Shown in pieces: positions 11,926 through 23,037 of a stretch of DNA of 64,000 nucleotides; the stretch's first letter is position 1, and every line of letters starts with the position of its first letter. The position numbers and the translations under genes were made by a program. Source of the DNA: Hypericum androsaemum (Eukaryota > Streptophyta > Magnoliopsida > Malpighiales > Hypericaceae); contig OZ023180.1 in assembly GCA_963995505.1 (NCBI GenBank), forward strand, positions 13,406,689 through 13,470,688, given 5' to 3'. The notes under the pieces are model-generated. The model did not search any database. It saw only the letters and a program-made list of their open reading frames with translations, and was not told where the DNA came from.

Positions 11926-12528
11926 AAGAACTTGTTGACCCTCTCCTAGATACCAAACATGTACTACTTCTGGTACAAGGTCCATATTATTGTAGGCTAA
12001 ATTTGGAGTTCGTGATTTGATTTCTACTCTCATATCAACGAACAACGATTAATTTTGGAGCCGAATATAAGAATCTAACTACTCAAAGATTCTTTCGAAT
12101 CAACATTCGTTCATAAATGTTATGATGTTTAGATCAAGCGACACTAATTTCCTAAATAAATGTAACTACTATTCATCGACAATAATTTTGTCCCAACTGA
12201 AAAGGACTTGTTTGTCCCTACTATTAAAAGGGGGAATCCGAAACTTGCATACTAACCAACTAACAATCAAAGTACATGCTTTTTTTTAAAGGATTCAAAG
12301 TACATGCTCCTACTTAATTTGTTCGTCTCAGTACACTTGAAAGATACTCATATAAATCTTATTCCATTGCCGTCGATATTATAAGTTAATAACTTTTGTA
12401 TTTCAAATATAAAATGAATAATTTAGTATGACATGAATTTAACATCATTTTTTCTTGAAAGTTAAATCAAGTTGAATTTTATTTACAATTGTGTTGTCGA
12501 TATCAAAATAACAATGATAACAAAAAAT
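11926..12528. other. Intergenic region after the ELMO gene
   Basis: Holds the ELMO 3' end and AT-rich DNA. No gene or repeat was identified. Confidence 0.5.
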
Positions 12529-12536
12529 GTCAAATG

Positions 12537-13430
12537 TAGGGGTGAGGTTGAACCCAAAAAAAATCAAAAACCCAACCATACCAAAGGACCTCCAAAAATC
12601 AACTTGAGGGTAAAATCGGTGTCGTGGGTTAGTATTTGTGTTAAACCGAAGTCTTCGGTGTTGATTTGGTGTCGTTTGTTGCCAAACTCGTGACACCGAT
12701 ACACCGATGAAAACGACGTCGTTTTCAGAAAATATATATAGTCAGTTCCCAATTGATAAAAACCTAGAAACTTCAGACCTTTGCCAATTATTCTCTCAAA
12801 TGAACCCTCTCAGTCTCTCAACTCAACCCTACCCCGTCGTCCTCGTCTCCCTTCTCCCACCGGCCACCGCTGCTCCTCCACCCTTCTCCCCTTGTCCTCT
12901 GTTTCCAACTCCTCCCTTCTCCTTTCCTAGCAACTTCTGGTCGCTATTCTCCCTTCCCTTCCCAAATCGTCAAAAACCCTGAATACCCAAACCGATTCCC
13001 TCACTTTTGGACTTCTGGTAGCTACCCTCCCTCACTTTTGGACTCTTTCCTCGACTCTCGTTCATTTCACAGCCTCGACAGCTTCTTTGTGTAGGCAAGA
13101 CAATATACAAGATGCTTTAAAATTATGCTGCCTGCAAATTAAACTTTTGTAATTCAACAGCTTTAGACTTTGAGCTTTGGTTTCAGATGAATATTTTAAC
13201 AGCTGATTACATGCAGAGTTAAATCTTGTAATTTTTGAGCCAAAGTTAAATTTTTGGGAAAAATGTTACATCACAAACCCGAAATTTTTTGTGTTTCACC
13301 GATACACCATGTCCCCATCAGTGTTGTCCAATACTGTGACACCGTCAATTGAACTTTATAAAAATTGGCTAATCGGTGTCGCCCCCAAAATGTGGGGAAA
13401 AACCATGAGAACGAATTATTCTCACCCCTA
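12537..13430. mobile_element. Non-autonomous hAT-like DNA transposon
   Basis: Begins TAGGGGTGAG and ends with its exact inverse complement, CTCACCCCTA. The flanks are an 8-bp direct repeat with one change: GTCAAATG (12529-12536) and GTCAAATA (13431-13438). Short TIRs starting TAGGG and an 8-bp target duplication fit the hAT superfamily. The 894-bp element has no transposase. Subterminal GGTGTC/GACACC motifs recur near both ends (for example 12618, 12689, 13338 and 13375). The interior includes a CT-rich stretch (about 12790-13060) that could be captured plant DNA, but no protein was recognised. Confidence 0.85.
12709..12726. repeat. 18-bp perfect palindrome
   Basis: GAAAACGACGTCGTTTTC lies inside the hAT-like element. 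Its centre contains an ACGT core, a bZIP-type binding sequence; that reading is inference only. Confidence 0.6.
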
Positions 13431-13438
13431 GTCAAATA

Positions 13439-13834
13439 TACGTTCAGTGATTCCACCCTACATCATAATTAGTGTCCGCTCCTCTAGTGTGAGACGCGGT
13501 TAAATCTATAGGTGATAATTTATTAAACTCATTCAAACAACCTTTTCATAAAAGAATCATTATGACCCAAGTTTCTTTTTTAGAATTATTATGACGCAAA
13601 TAACCGAAAATAGAGTTTTTGCATAACAGGAAATCCCCTAACATAGATACTCACCAATTGCCATCTCTCTCTCCTTTTATTTCTCCTCAACATTGATTCC
13701 TCCCATGTATCAATTCGGCAAATGTGCCCATAGTAAGTAGGATTTACATCTCGTATCAAAAAATTAACAGTTCTTCTTGTCAATTCTCCGAATCCCAAAT
13801 AACTCAATCTCGCTAGATGATTCCAACGTCCATA
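13439..13834. other. AT-rich intergenic DNA
   Basis: Nothing recognisable. The DNA links the hAT-like element to the methyltransferase relic. Confidence 0.45.
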
Positions 13835-14190
13835 CAGTATAACCTCTCTAAAGTCATAGAGTTGAGAGAGGGATTATTACATGGGAAGGGTTTCTGGTTT
13901 ATGATTGAAAAACATAAAAGATAAGTATCAAGAAATACTTAGATTAAATGACAAAAGAGTTATTCTAGTTTTACTAAGCGGTTTTGAGTTTGAGGCATAG
14001 AAATATAATAGTATCGAATACTTGAATTTAGAAAATTTTCACCATTTAAAATTTTTACGAGACTCTAAATCAAGATTAGTCAACCTGATGAATATCTTGA
14101 TACTAATTAGTTTCAAGTAAATCACCCTAATTACCATCTTCATTCTCCTCCCTTCCCTAGAACACGCTTATTGTTGATTACCACTTGTCA
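13835..14190 (+). pseudogene. O-methyltransferase relic: promoter plus intron 1, no exon
   Basis: About 13880-14100 resembles the 5' flank of copies C and F (for example TTTCTGGTTTATGATTGAAAAACATAAA and a CGAATACTTG block). This runs directly into 14118-14185, which matches methyltransferase intron 1 (CTAATTACCATCTTC, CTAGAACACGC, TTGATTACCACTT). Exon 1 is missing between them, and no exon 2 follows. This is what remains of a sixth cluster member, and it marks the upstream limit of the array. Confidence 0.7.
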
Positions 14191-14352
14191 GATAATTTAA
14201 GAGGCAACCAACTGATCTGTTCTCATGGTGTTACCATGGTACAATCAACAGCCTTCGTAGATAAACTTCTCAGATAATTTAATAGGCAATCAACTGATTT
14301 GATCTCATGGTGTTACCATAGTAAAATCATCAGCCTTCGTAGATAAACTTCA
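14189..14352 (+). repeat. Two tandem copies of an ~80-bp cluster-derived repeat
   Basis: The block from CAGATAATTTAAGAGGCAAC to CGTAGATAAACTTC occurs twice in a row with few changes. A related single block lies at about 52060-52165, upstream of copy E. It is therefore flanking DNA of the B/E-type genes. Confidence 0.75.
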
Positions 14353-14779
14353 AAGAAAATTACAAGTAGGGTTTTGTTTTCTATTTGCAAGTGAAAAAAT
14401 ATAGAAAGAGATGCAAAAAACACATAAGGTTTCCGGAAATCCATTGTTTATTGAACTCGGGACCAAATTTAGTGTTGGTAGATCCCAGCAGTATGAATCG
14501 GACAACACAAAAGTGGATTAGCTAGGCCTGTGCACTTTATGGCATTTTTGTAATATTGTTGAATGGTCATGACATTTTCGTAATATGTGTGTCATTAATG
14601 TCTCTACAAGGTAATGCATTAATTATTCTCCTTAATAGTAGAAATTTCTCTTATTTTTATCAATGGGTGTCTATTTTCAATAAATAAATGTCCCATGGAA
14701 TTATGAGAATTACCTATAATCAAGAATATCATTAATTATAGTTATATTTCCAATTCAAAGGGCACATGAGGCAAAAATC

Positions 14780-15215
14780 CCAACGGCACTCATACATAAC
14801 AATTAAACATAAATTTCAAAGCAAAAACACAGTGACACATCATTTTCATAGGCAAAAACACAACTGTGCATCACGTTTCAAAGAAAAAAGTATAACGACA
14901 TGTCAATTTCAAAGGCAAAAATATAACATGAGATCAGTATTGTCTTTGAAAACTGATGTCCCATTACTTTTTATCTTTGAAAACTGATTTACTTTTCTCT
15001 TTTCCTAATGTCTCATTGTATTTTTGCCTTTAAAAACTAATGTGCATTTGAAAACACGTGTCGTCATATTTTTTACCTATGAAAATTGATGTGCTGTTGT
15101 ATTTTTTCTTTTAAAAAATGATGCACCTTTAAAAACTGATGTGCTGTTGTATTTTTTTCTTTAAAAATTGATGTTCTGTAGTATTTTTTTCCTTGAAAAC
15201 TGATGTGCCATTTTG
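14780..15215. repeat. Degenerate minisatellite arranged as an inverted repeat
   Basis: Units of about 30-33 bp carry TTTCAAAGGCAAAAA-type motifs in 14800-14935 and their reverse complement (TTTTTGCCTTTAAAAACTGATGTGC type) in 14940-15215. The array thus switches orientation near its centre. Related units lie at 49668-49830. Confidence 0.7.
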
Positions 15216-15217
15216 TT

Positions 15218-15565
15218 TTTCAAGAGGAAAAAAGAAGATGAGGAGAAGGAGAAGAAAGCATATGAAGATGAGGAAGATCGAAAAAACAAAGAGAAGGAAG
15301 AGAAAAAAAAATGAAGAGGAGAAGAAAGTAGAGGAAGAGGGAAAAAATGAAGAGTAGAAGAAAGTAGAGGAAGAGGAGGAGGAGAAGAAAGTAGAAGAGG
15401 ATGTAGAGAAGAAAGAGGAGGAAGAAGGAAAAAAAAGGAAGAGAAGGAGAAGAAAGAAAGAGGAGGAGAGGAAAAGAAATTAAATCTTTTGGTAGAAAAC
15501 TTACCTAAAATGAGAGAGATGAAGAGGAAGGAAAAAAAAGGGAAGGAAGGAGGAAACTCTTATTA
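15218..15565 (+). repeat. Long GA-rich polypurine tract
   Basis: About 340 bp composed almost wholly of A and G (AGAAGATGAGGAGAAGGAG-type runs). It is low-complexity DNA directly after the inverted minisatellite. No coding reading is credible. Confidence 0.85.
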
Positions 15566-15569
15566 GGTA

Positions 15570-16320
15570 AAATCTGAAAATACCCCTTATTCAACTCGAG
15601 TTGATCTCCGCCATCAGACGTGTCACACGTGCTTCTCTTCCCCATCCAATGACCTACAATCTAAATCAGATAGTGTTGCACAAGCTACGTTGCCAGCACT
15701 TAATCTATTCCCATTGAACTCATTATGTCTGATAATCTGTTGTTTCTAAGTAGAGTTTTATTTTCTATCTCTATCCTTATGTTTATCCTCATCTAACATC
15801 ACTCTTATTAGCTTTGGGAAGTCCAACATTTATCGAACTCCAATGCCTATCCGACTTCATCAATACTATCCTTATCCGGTCTCTTAGAGCTTTGTCCTTA
15901 TCCAATTTTCCTCTAAAGTGTTCGAGACTCCAGAAATGTTACCCAAGGTTATTGTAACACTATGTGATCTAACCAATTGTCTCCACAGATCAACACGAGC
16001 CTTTTCTAGTGTACATTTAACTTTGAAGTTCTTTCAAGATGTGTACGAGAAAAGTAGGTGCACCTTACTGATGTGGATAGTACTAATCAAATCACTTAAG
16101 CATTTCTGAAAATATCAAGCCTTTCTAATATATTCGGGCCCGACTCTTCCAATAATATTTTTTATATTCGTAAGATTTAAATTTAAAAACTTTTAAGTGA
16201 ATCTAAGTCCCAACTCGCTTAGAACAACTCCTATTTGTTCATCATTGTTTAGACTTTAGCGCATCGCAATTGAGATAACCTTCCCAGCAGTTTTGGTAGT
16301 GGTTCTTGTTCTCCCTCGTT
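15570..16320. other. Intergenic DNA
   Basis: Unique-looking DNA without a supported gene. One CACGTG G-box occurs at about 15627 in a TCACACGTGCTT context. Confidence 0.4.
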
Positions 16321-16512
16321 CTGGGCACTGATCTCCAAATTGTGTTTTCTTTAGCTAACACCATTTAAAATAATGCTCATTTAGTCCAAATTATTCATCT
16401 CAATAAACGTTCTCTCATTTCAGCTATTTATGTCCATTGAGCTGTTGCTGTGCTATGGTTGGACCACGATCATGGCTAGGGGGCTATTTAATCGATCAGC
16501 AAATAAACGTAG
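16321..16512 (+). pseudogene. Duplicated fragment of the ELMO gene
   Basis: Matches 9764-9962 with a few substitutions and small gaps, from CTGGGCACTGATCT to AATAAACGTAG. The source segment is the end of the leader intron and the first 59 bases of the ELMO coding exon, including its ATG (MVGPRSWLGGLFNRSANKR). The copy stops abruptly in mid-exon, so it encodes nothing useful. It lies 389 bp before methyltransferase copy A and shows that a short ELMO segment was copied about 6.5 kb downstream into the cluster. Confidence 0.92.
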
Positions 16513-16900
16513 ATTGCTAGCACATCGACAAAAACTAGAACTAGAAAAGGCCACGTATGGCAAAACTCAAATAAATGGATTATAAAAGTTTGACTTTCAC
16601 GGTTTTGGGCTGAGAAACATAAAGAATTGGGTACCCACGATGACTTATATCAAATTATAAAAAATTATTATAATTTAACTAAGAATTCTGAAATTCGAGA
16701 CTTTAAATATTTGTTGTAATAATTTTGCCACCATTCTAATATAGTACCCCACTAGAATCTATAAAAATTGGTATAAACGAGTTTCCTAATATCAGTTAGA
16801 TTCAACCAAAAACATAAAGGATAAGTCAGCATCGATTTAAATAACAGATACATCCATCTACTATAAATATGGAAACAATAGAGAAATAGAGAGTAACACA

Positions 16901-18828
16901 ATGTCGTTAGATGAAGAATCATCACTAAGAGGCCAAGAAGCAATATGGCAATTCATATCTGCCTTTGCAGATTCCATGACGTTGAAGTGCGCAACGGAGC
17001 TTGGAATAGCCGACATTATTAACTCTCACGGTTCTCCTATTACAATCACCCAGATTGTCTCAGGTCTAATTATCATCTTCTCTCTCCTCCCATCCCTAGA
17101 GAACACGCACACTATTGATTACCACTTATCTGTATAACCTTGGTAAATTTCAGGCATGAAGGACTCACCGAGCCCTAACATGGCCTACCTTGCCCGGATC
17201 ATGAGATACCTAAGTCGGAAACACATCTTCACCGTCCACAACCCACCAGACGGAGAGGGAGAACCACTCTACGGGCTAAACGACGCATCAAAATGGCTAC
17301 TGAGCGCCCCGGAGCCCAGCCTGAAAGCCATGGTGGCAATCTGGAACTGTCCCTGGGCACATGCCCCATGGCAGTACCTCAGTCAATGCATCAAGGAAGG
17401 AGGAATACCTTTCGAGAAGGCTCATGGGGTAGGGTTGTGGGACCTCGCCTCTGCGAACCCGGAATTCAATAGGCTCTTCAACGATGGGATGGCCAACACG
17501 GCCAAGATCGACATGAGAGCCTTCCTTGAAGGGTATAAAGGTGGCTTCGACAGTGTCGAGTCAGTGGTTGACGTGGGTGGGGGCATCGGACGCCACTTGG
17601 CAGAGATTGTGAAGGTTCATCCTCACATCGAAGGGATTAACTTTGAACTTCCTCATGTGGTGGCCACTGCACCTGCTTACGATGGAGTGTCCCACGTTGG
17701 AGGAAATATGTTGGAGGAGGCACTACCTAGTGCCGATGTTGTTCTCTTGAAGGTACGTGTTAAATGATGCATATATTTTTATTTCAACTACATATTTTCA
17801 TAATTTTCCCTCTTTTTTTTCCATAATTATTTTCAGAGCATACTGCACAACTGGGGCGATGAAGATTGTATCAAGATATTGAAAAATTGTCGAAAAGCAA
17901 TAAGAGATGAGAAGAAAGGGAAGCTAGTGCTGGTGGAAGGATAGCCGTTGTGGTCCTGTTTTCCCTTCCTGGACATTTTTTAGGGCAAATTACTCTCAGG
18001 CCCCTATTATTTGGTATATTTAAGGCTCGCCCCCTTGTATTCCGGTAATCGATTAAAAACTCTCCGAAGTTTGGTTTTATTATACTCTCAGGCCCCTCGC
18101 AGATGTCAGCGATCAAAATATTATTATTTTATCACTGAAATAACCATTATACCCTTAAGTCATCTTCTTCGACCCATCTCCAACAACTGACCCGGACATC
18201 TCTGGCAAAAATTCAGCACACCGGCAACCCGGACATCCCCCCACCTCAACGGCCTTGCTCTCCCTGTCCATCACCGTCTTGCTCTCCATGTACATCCCCG
18301 CCACCTCAATGGTCTGACTAGACCCCGCGTCTAGGAGGGCCTCGAAGGCCTCCTGGTGGCCATCATTTATCGCAAGGTCACCGACGGAGATGCCGGATGA
18401 GGAGAGGGTCACTGATGACTTAGTCAAAACTCAATTGCACTAAAATTTAAGGGAAAAAAGTTATTATAGTTTAAACAAGACGTAATTTATTAAAAATACA
18501 TTCTAATTATTTTAACTTTTTGTCTAATCAAACAACTTTAAATTAAAATTAATCAACTCGGAATATCGTGATAAAACATTATTTCAATAAAACACATATT
18601 CGGCTTTGATAATGATATGTACGCAATCGGCGATTGCAACTGGATGGAAACAAACATTTTGGAGATATGGGATTTGTCTCTGATCTTGGGATGCTTGTAT
18701 TCACAACAGGAGGGAAAGAGAGGACCGAATTCGAATGGAAGAAGTTGTTAAGTACAAGCGGGTTCTCTCGCTACAATATCATCAAAATCGCTGCTATGCC
18801 CTCCATTATCGAGGCCTTCCCCGAATAA
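16901..18828 (+). pseudogene. O-methyltransferase copy A, interrupted in exon 3
   Basis: Class II plant O-methyltransferase (dimerisation domain plus SAM-dependent Methyltransf_2 domain). Exons are 16901-17063, 17154-17752 and 17837 onward, with the same intron positions and phases as copy C. The upstream ATG used by C and F meets a stop after six codons here, so the usable start is 16901 (MSLDEESSLRG). The SAM site reads VDVGGGIGRHLAEIV. Exon 3 begins SILHNWGDED: catalytic His kept, following Asp changed to Asn. After LVLVE the frame enters foreign DNA and stops at TAG 17942. The rest of exon 3 resumes at about 18632 and ends EAFPE at 18828. The predicted product would lack the last ~65 residues, including the second catalytic Glu. 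I call it a pseudogene; a rescue by splicing out the insert is unproven. Confidence 0.88.
17938..18631. mobile_element. ~690-bp insertion in exon 3 of copy A
   Basis: DNA between the interrupted halves of exon 3 has no counterpart in copies B, C or F. Its left part contains a block of the form 'CTCAGGCCCCTATTATTTGG ... CTCTCAGGCCCCTCGCAGATG', typical of terminal regions of non-autonomous plant DNA transposons. 18155-18427 is GC-richer and reads as a 90-aa frame on the - strand with a DGHQEAFEALLDAG segment that vaguely recalls an ankyrin repeat, possibly a captured gene fragment. No clear TIR or target duplication was found, so the class is unknown. Confidence 0.7.
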
Positions 18829-19090
18829 TAAATGCTTCAATCAAATAACATCCTAACGGAGGATGTAAAAGAATCCTCATATCGATTATATAAGATATAT
18901 ACATATTGTAAAATAATAAATTGAGCTTACCGTTCAAAAGAAAAAAATGCATGGGCTTAGACCTATTCGTCAATGCTTTTTATTATCTTTGACCAATAAT
19001 GTGCTAGAGCAACATTATGAATAATATTTACGGTTATACTTATGAATAATAATATTTTGTGAAATAATAATAATAAACCCCAATTACTCA
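18829..19090. other. 3' flank of copy A
   Basis: AT-rich; nothing recognised. Confidence 0.4.
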
Positions 19091-19094
19091 CTTG

Positions 19095-19505
19095 TTGCGG
19101 GAGCACTTTCTTAAATATAAACCTTCTTTGGGAGAATATGGTGGCTATACGGAGGCCCCCTCTAATGATTGTGGGGGATTTCAATGCAGTGGTTAAGTAG
19201 GCATGCCCCGAATAAAGTGGCTTGTACGAGTTCCAAAGCTTTATCAATGTTGACAATTTTGTAGATATACACCGTCCAAGGGCAGTCGGTTCACGTGGTC
19301 CAACCGCAGATAATTTGGGGGATTATGTTGAATCAAGTATTGACCGAGCTTTGGCCAATGATCATTTTGTGGATATGCGGTTCATAGCGTCTTGCAGAGT
19401 ATTGGTGCGGGATATATCGGATCATCACCCTCTTTTGGTGTCATGTACGCCACATATGGAAAATAGACGAAGCATCAAACCCCAAGATAAAAGAGTGGCC
19501 AAGTA
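19095..19505 (+). pseudogene. LINE endonuclease fragment
   Basis: The + strand translation contains PPLMIVGDFNAVV, the GDFN motif of LINE endonucleases (exonuclease-endonuclease-phosphatase fold), followed by SSIDRALAN and a SDHHPLLVSC segment that carries the conserved DH catalytic pair. Stops and small deletions break it. It is adjacent to, but in opposite orientation from, the LINE at 19515-22230, so the two are separate insertions or were rearranged. Confidence 0.8.
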
Positions 19506-19547
19506 GATTTTTTTTAAGAATGAAATACCACATATATATAGATCTCC

Positions 19548-20042
19548 TCAACTAGGAAAATCCTGATGCAAGAGGGAGCTAAGCTCTGGAGGGGGAAGAC
19601 GTTGCCAATTGGCTGCGACTGTGTTCACATTCGAGCGAGTCGCGAGCCGATTGGCAACCTGATTTACTTGCCTATGAACAAAAATAAGCTTACATCGATG
19701 CAAAGAAGCAATGAAAAATTTAGGCAAGATTGCATTATTCTCAACCTGCCAATCTATGACACTTGTAATATCATTGATAAACTCGACTACCACTTTGCAG
19801 TCCGAGCAAATAAGCACCTCCTTATCACTGAAGTCTTGCGAAATTATCTTCAACGCGAGACTAATGGCTTGTACTTCCGCATCCAAGGCAGAAATTGCCT
19901 TCATAAGCACAGTATGACCATCAACAATATGGCCTACGTTGTTCTTAGCCACTATCGCTAAACTCTCACTCAGATCTTGTTCGAGCCAGGCCGCATCACA
20001 ATTGACTATCACCTCTTGTCTAGCAGGTGGTGTCCATCTCAT
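19548..20042 (-). pseudogene. LINE RNase H-like domain
   Basis: A 164-aa open frame with the plant LINE RVT_3 pattern: QEVIVNCDAAW, then LDAEVQAISLALKI, LICSDCKVVV and a VHRQVNQVANRLA motif near the end. It is the C-terminal part of ORF2 of the LINE above. The frame is intact over this domain, but upstream ORF2 is broken. Confidence 0.88.
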
Positions 20043-20320
20043 TCTTTGGTTCCGTTGTTCCTGGTGTTTGGGGATAGAAGTTGATACCTGTGGAAGCGTC
20101 TCGTCCCATTCCTCCCAAGCTTGGATCGCCTTTGAGACAGTAAGCTCGGGTATAGGCTGTGATCCCCAGAAAATGGCATCATTTCTTGACTTTCAGATCT
20201 GCCAGCACAAGAACACAATGAACGGAATCAAGTCTTTCCTACCGTTACTCGATAACCAGTTGCTAAAGTTGTTAAACCAATCAACAAAGATTGCAAAAAG
20301 CTACAGATTAAATCGATAGT

Positions 20321-20893
20321 TTAAAAAAAATGAAACCAGACAGCTAAAGCATGAGGGAAGTAAAGGATCATGTGAGGGATTGATTTCGAGAAGTCTCCAC
20401 AGAGGCTGCATTCTTCGTCGTTGCCCAGATGCCGGCATTTATGCGTAGCAGCCGTTGCAAGGCTGCCCGAGGAAAGCCTCCAAACAAAATGTTGCAGTTT
20501 GGGAGGTACATTTAGCTTCCATATTTTTTTCCAGTACGCCTCATCAGAGGTACTTGCAATAGGGGTAAAATTTGGGTCAACTTGTGCTATCCGCCATTGC
20601 AGGTAACCAACTTTAACTGAGTAAACTCCATTTTTTCCTTTCAACCACACGGGCCTATCATCAATATCTGTATGTGACACTTTCAACTTGTGGATGACAT
20701 CACAATCATGAGGAACGAAGAGATCAGATAATATTCTGGGGTCCCACTTATTAGTCGTCACATATACCAGATCAGCCACTTTTACAATGTCACCATGGAT
20801 AGGACGCGCAGTAGTGATGTATCTTTGATCCGCTTCCGGTAACCACGGATCAGACCAAACATCAATGGATCTGCTATTCCCAAGCCTCCACAA
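20321..20893 (-). pseudogene. LINE ORF2 zf-RVT region
   Basis: A 190-aa frame of the LINE reverse transcriptase C-terminal part, with DVWSDPWLP, GVYSVKVGYLQW, a KIWKLNVPPKLQHFVWRL block and paired cysteines before a PHMILYFPHA segment. It is a remnant of the LINE 19515-22230. Confidence 0.88.
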
Positions 20894-21554
20894 GATGTCA
20901 TCTTTAACGAACTCCTTGCCTTCGAATAGATTCTGTAATATGAGGAGCGTGTCTTGTCGATATAAAGAGTGTTCACTTCCATACTAGTTTAACCATTCAG
21001 ATGTCATTCTCAAAATAGTGTAGATTAGTCTGTTAACATCCCGCTGCCCACCTTAAAAAATAATGTGATTTATATGTAACTACATATGCCAAAGAATGGA
21101 TGCAAACACAATAAACCAAATTAGCCGATCTCTCAAACTCTCCTCCTCCCAAACTCGTAATCTCCTTTCGCCATGTAAGCCCCCAAATCCATTCACTTCC
21201 GAAACATGAACCACAACCACTAATACCCTCATTTCTCTTTTCCGAAAGGCTTAATATCCTAGGGGAACCTATGTTGTAGTAGAATGGGAGAAACCCAAGG
21301 CTCTGTCCAGAATCTCGTTCATCTACCATCTTGAACTTGTAAATTGAACCCATCTCTGAACCTTATAGCTGCATCATTGTTAGAGTTGATTATAGAAACA
21401 ATCCCGTGCCACGATCCTCTTTTCCTTGAATCAAATGCGAGTCTCAGAAGTTGGAAAAAGGACATCTTGCATCCGCGTACCACCGTGGACTCCTCTTAGG
21501 ACCCCACCTTACAGTGAATACATGTTGGTTAAGTACCAGACACCCCATTTTGTT

Positions 21555-21693
21555 GATAGGGCACGGGCTCTACTCTGGTCAGTTGATCGGAGTAACCCCC
21601 TCCACCCAGGTTGTGGGCCAGCATGAAGTAAAGAGTAGGGAACGCTACGTATTTTTCTTTTCATTTAATTGAAGTTTCTTTTCCGCCAAAAAA
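21555..21693 (+). mobile_element. SINE-like insertion within the LINE
   Basis: A 139-bp insert ending in CCGCCAAAAAAA is flanked by a perfect 17-bp direct repeat, AGACACCCCATTTTGTT, at 21538-21554 and 21694-21710. Its head (GGGCACGGGCTCTACTCTGG onwards) may derive from a tRNA, but box B is poor. Size, A-tail and long target duplication indicate a SINE mobilised by LINE machinery. Confidence 0.85.
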
Positions 21694-22230
21694 AGACACC
21701 CCATTTTGTTAGTAACATCTCATTTTTGGTTTTGAGCCTAGATAGGCCTAGACCACCGTGAGAGACACGAAGCAACAACTTGTTCCACGCCACCACACAC
21801 AAGTCCTGGTTTTCCGAATTGCCACTCCAAAAGAATCGCTTAGTTCTTTTCACCGGTTTCTTGATAACCCCAATTGGCATTTTTTATATAGTCTACCACC
21901 AACGACAATAACTTCGCCTTCCTGGTGGCCAATCTCTTCTCGAATGTTTCAATCAACGGATTCCAACTTGCCATCCTCCTCATATCTGTGCCCACAGGTA
22001 ATCCCAGGTATTTGAATGGTGACTTTTGGACTTTACAATTCCACAGGGATGCCAAATTCTGAACCCTTTGTTCTTCCAAGTTGATGCCAGTTAGAGAGCT
22101 TTTGGCGAAGCTAATGTTCATACCGGATATAAGAGAGAAACCTTGCAAAATTATCCTCCAATTAGTAAGGCACAAATCAGAGCTTTTAGGAAAAAAAGGA
22201 GTGTCGTCTGCGTATTGTAATATACAGGAA

Positions 22231-23030
22231 CATTAATTAATCCATAAATCATTTATGCCGTCAACTGTTTTCCATTATGCAGTTGTCCTTTTCCCTCCTT
22301 TATTTTCTAGCTCACGGCCGAACTAGGTCCAACACCAGACAAGTAGGTGTCCATGCATTCGAAATCTTTGTCGTAACCATAACTTGGTTTTTCTCTCTTT
22401 CTTCATTTTAATGACATCTACTGATGGATAGCATTAATATTTTTTTATAGGGAGAAAAATGACCAAGCTATGTAACTAAAAATAAAAGGACAGTTCATCA
22501 AACTCATGAACCGTTGAGATTAAACTAATAACCATAGTTATAATAGAACTCTTATATCAATAATAGAATTAAACTATATGAGAACCTCTTTAATAGAATT
22601 AATAAATAATTCTTACAGTAAATATTACTATTGATAAAATTTTACTTATTTCTTTGCAGGTAAAAAGCATAGACATCCCCATCTGGATTCTTTCTAGTAG
22701 AGATGCAAACAAATATAAAACTATGGGCTTGCATTTCACATGGACATTACTTTAATGGCGTTCCTTGATTGCCGGAGGCATCTTCATTCCATATCCTTCG
22801 GTAGATTTTTTTAAATTTACGTTTTGATAGTCAAGTACTATTAGACACTATCAGACTTAATTATGGACGATTTTTTAATAATGTCTTTTACATATCTATG
22901 ACTTAAAAATAAAATAAGACTTAATTTTTTTGGTGGAAACTTATTTAACTGAATTCAACTCTTTTACGTTGGATCAATTCTCATTGGTTTTCGTGGATCT
23001 TACTACCCAAAAATATGTATGTATTCTTGT
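22231..23030. other. Upstream region of methyltransferase copy B
   Basis: Intergenic DNA whose part 22650-22810 (CATAGACATCCCCATCTG..., CTTTAATGGCGTTCCTTGAT) is also found upstream of copy E at 52220-52390. This is shared ancestral promoter-distal sequence. No gene. Confidence 0.6.
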
Positions 23031-23037
23031 GGATTAC

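Larger units (their letters stand above)
19515..22230 (-). mobile_element. 5'-truncated LINE (RT end, zf-RVT, RNase H), minus strand
   Basis: Read from right to left it encodes the end of LINE ORF2. The 5' truncation falls next to the reverse-transcriptase catalytic motif YADD (22203-22214). The RT thumb follows (FKYLGLPVGTDMRRMASWN, 21.9-22.0 kb; VSHGGLGLSRLKTKNEMLL, ~21.73 kb), then a zf-RVT domain (VPPKLQHFVWRLSSGSLAT, with HKCRHLG and CSLCGD cysteines, 20.3-20.6 kb) and an RNase H-like RVT_3 domain at 19548-20042. A T8 tract at 19506-19513 is the poly(A) tail of the minus strand. Frameshifts separate the pieces, and a SINE has inserted at 21555-21693. It is inactive. Confidence 0.9.
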
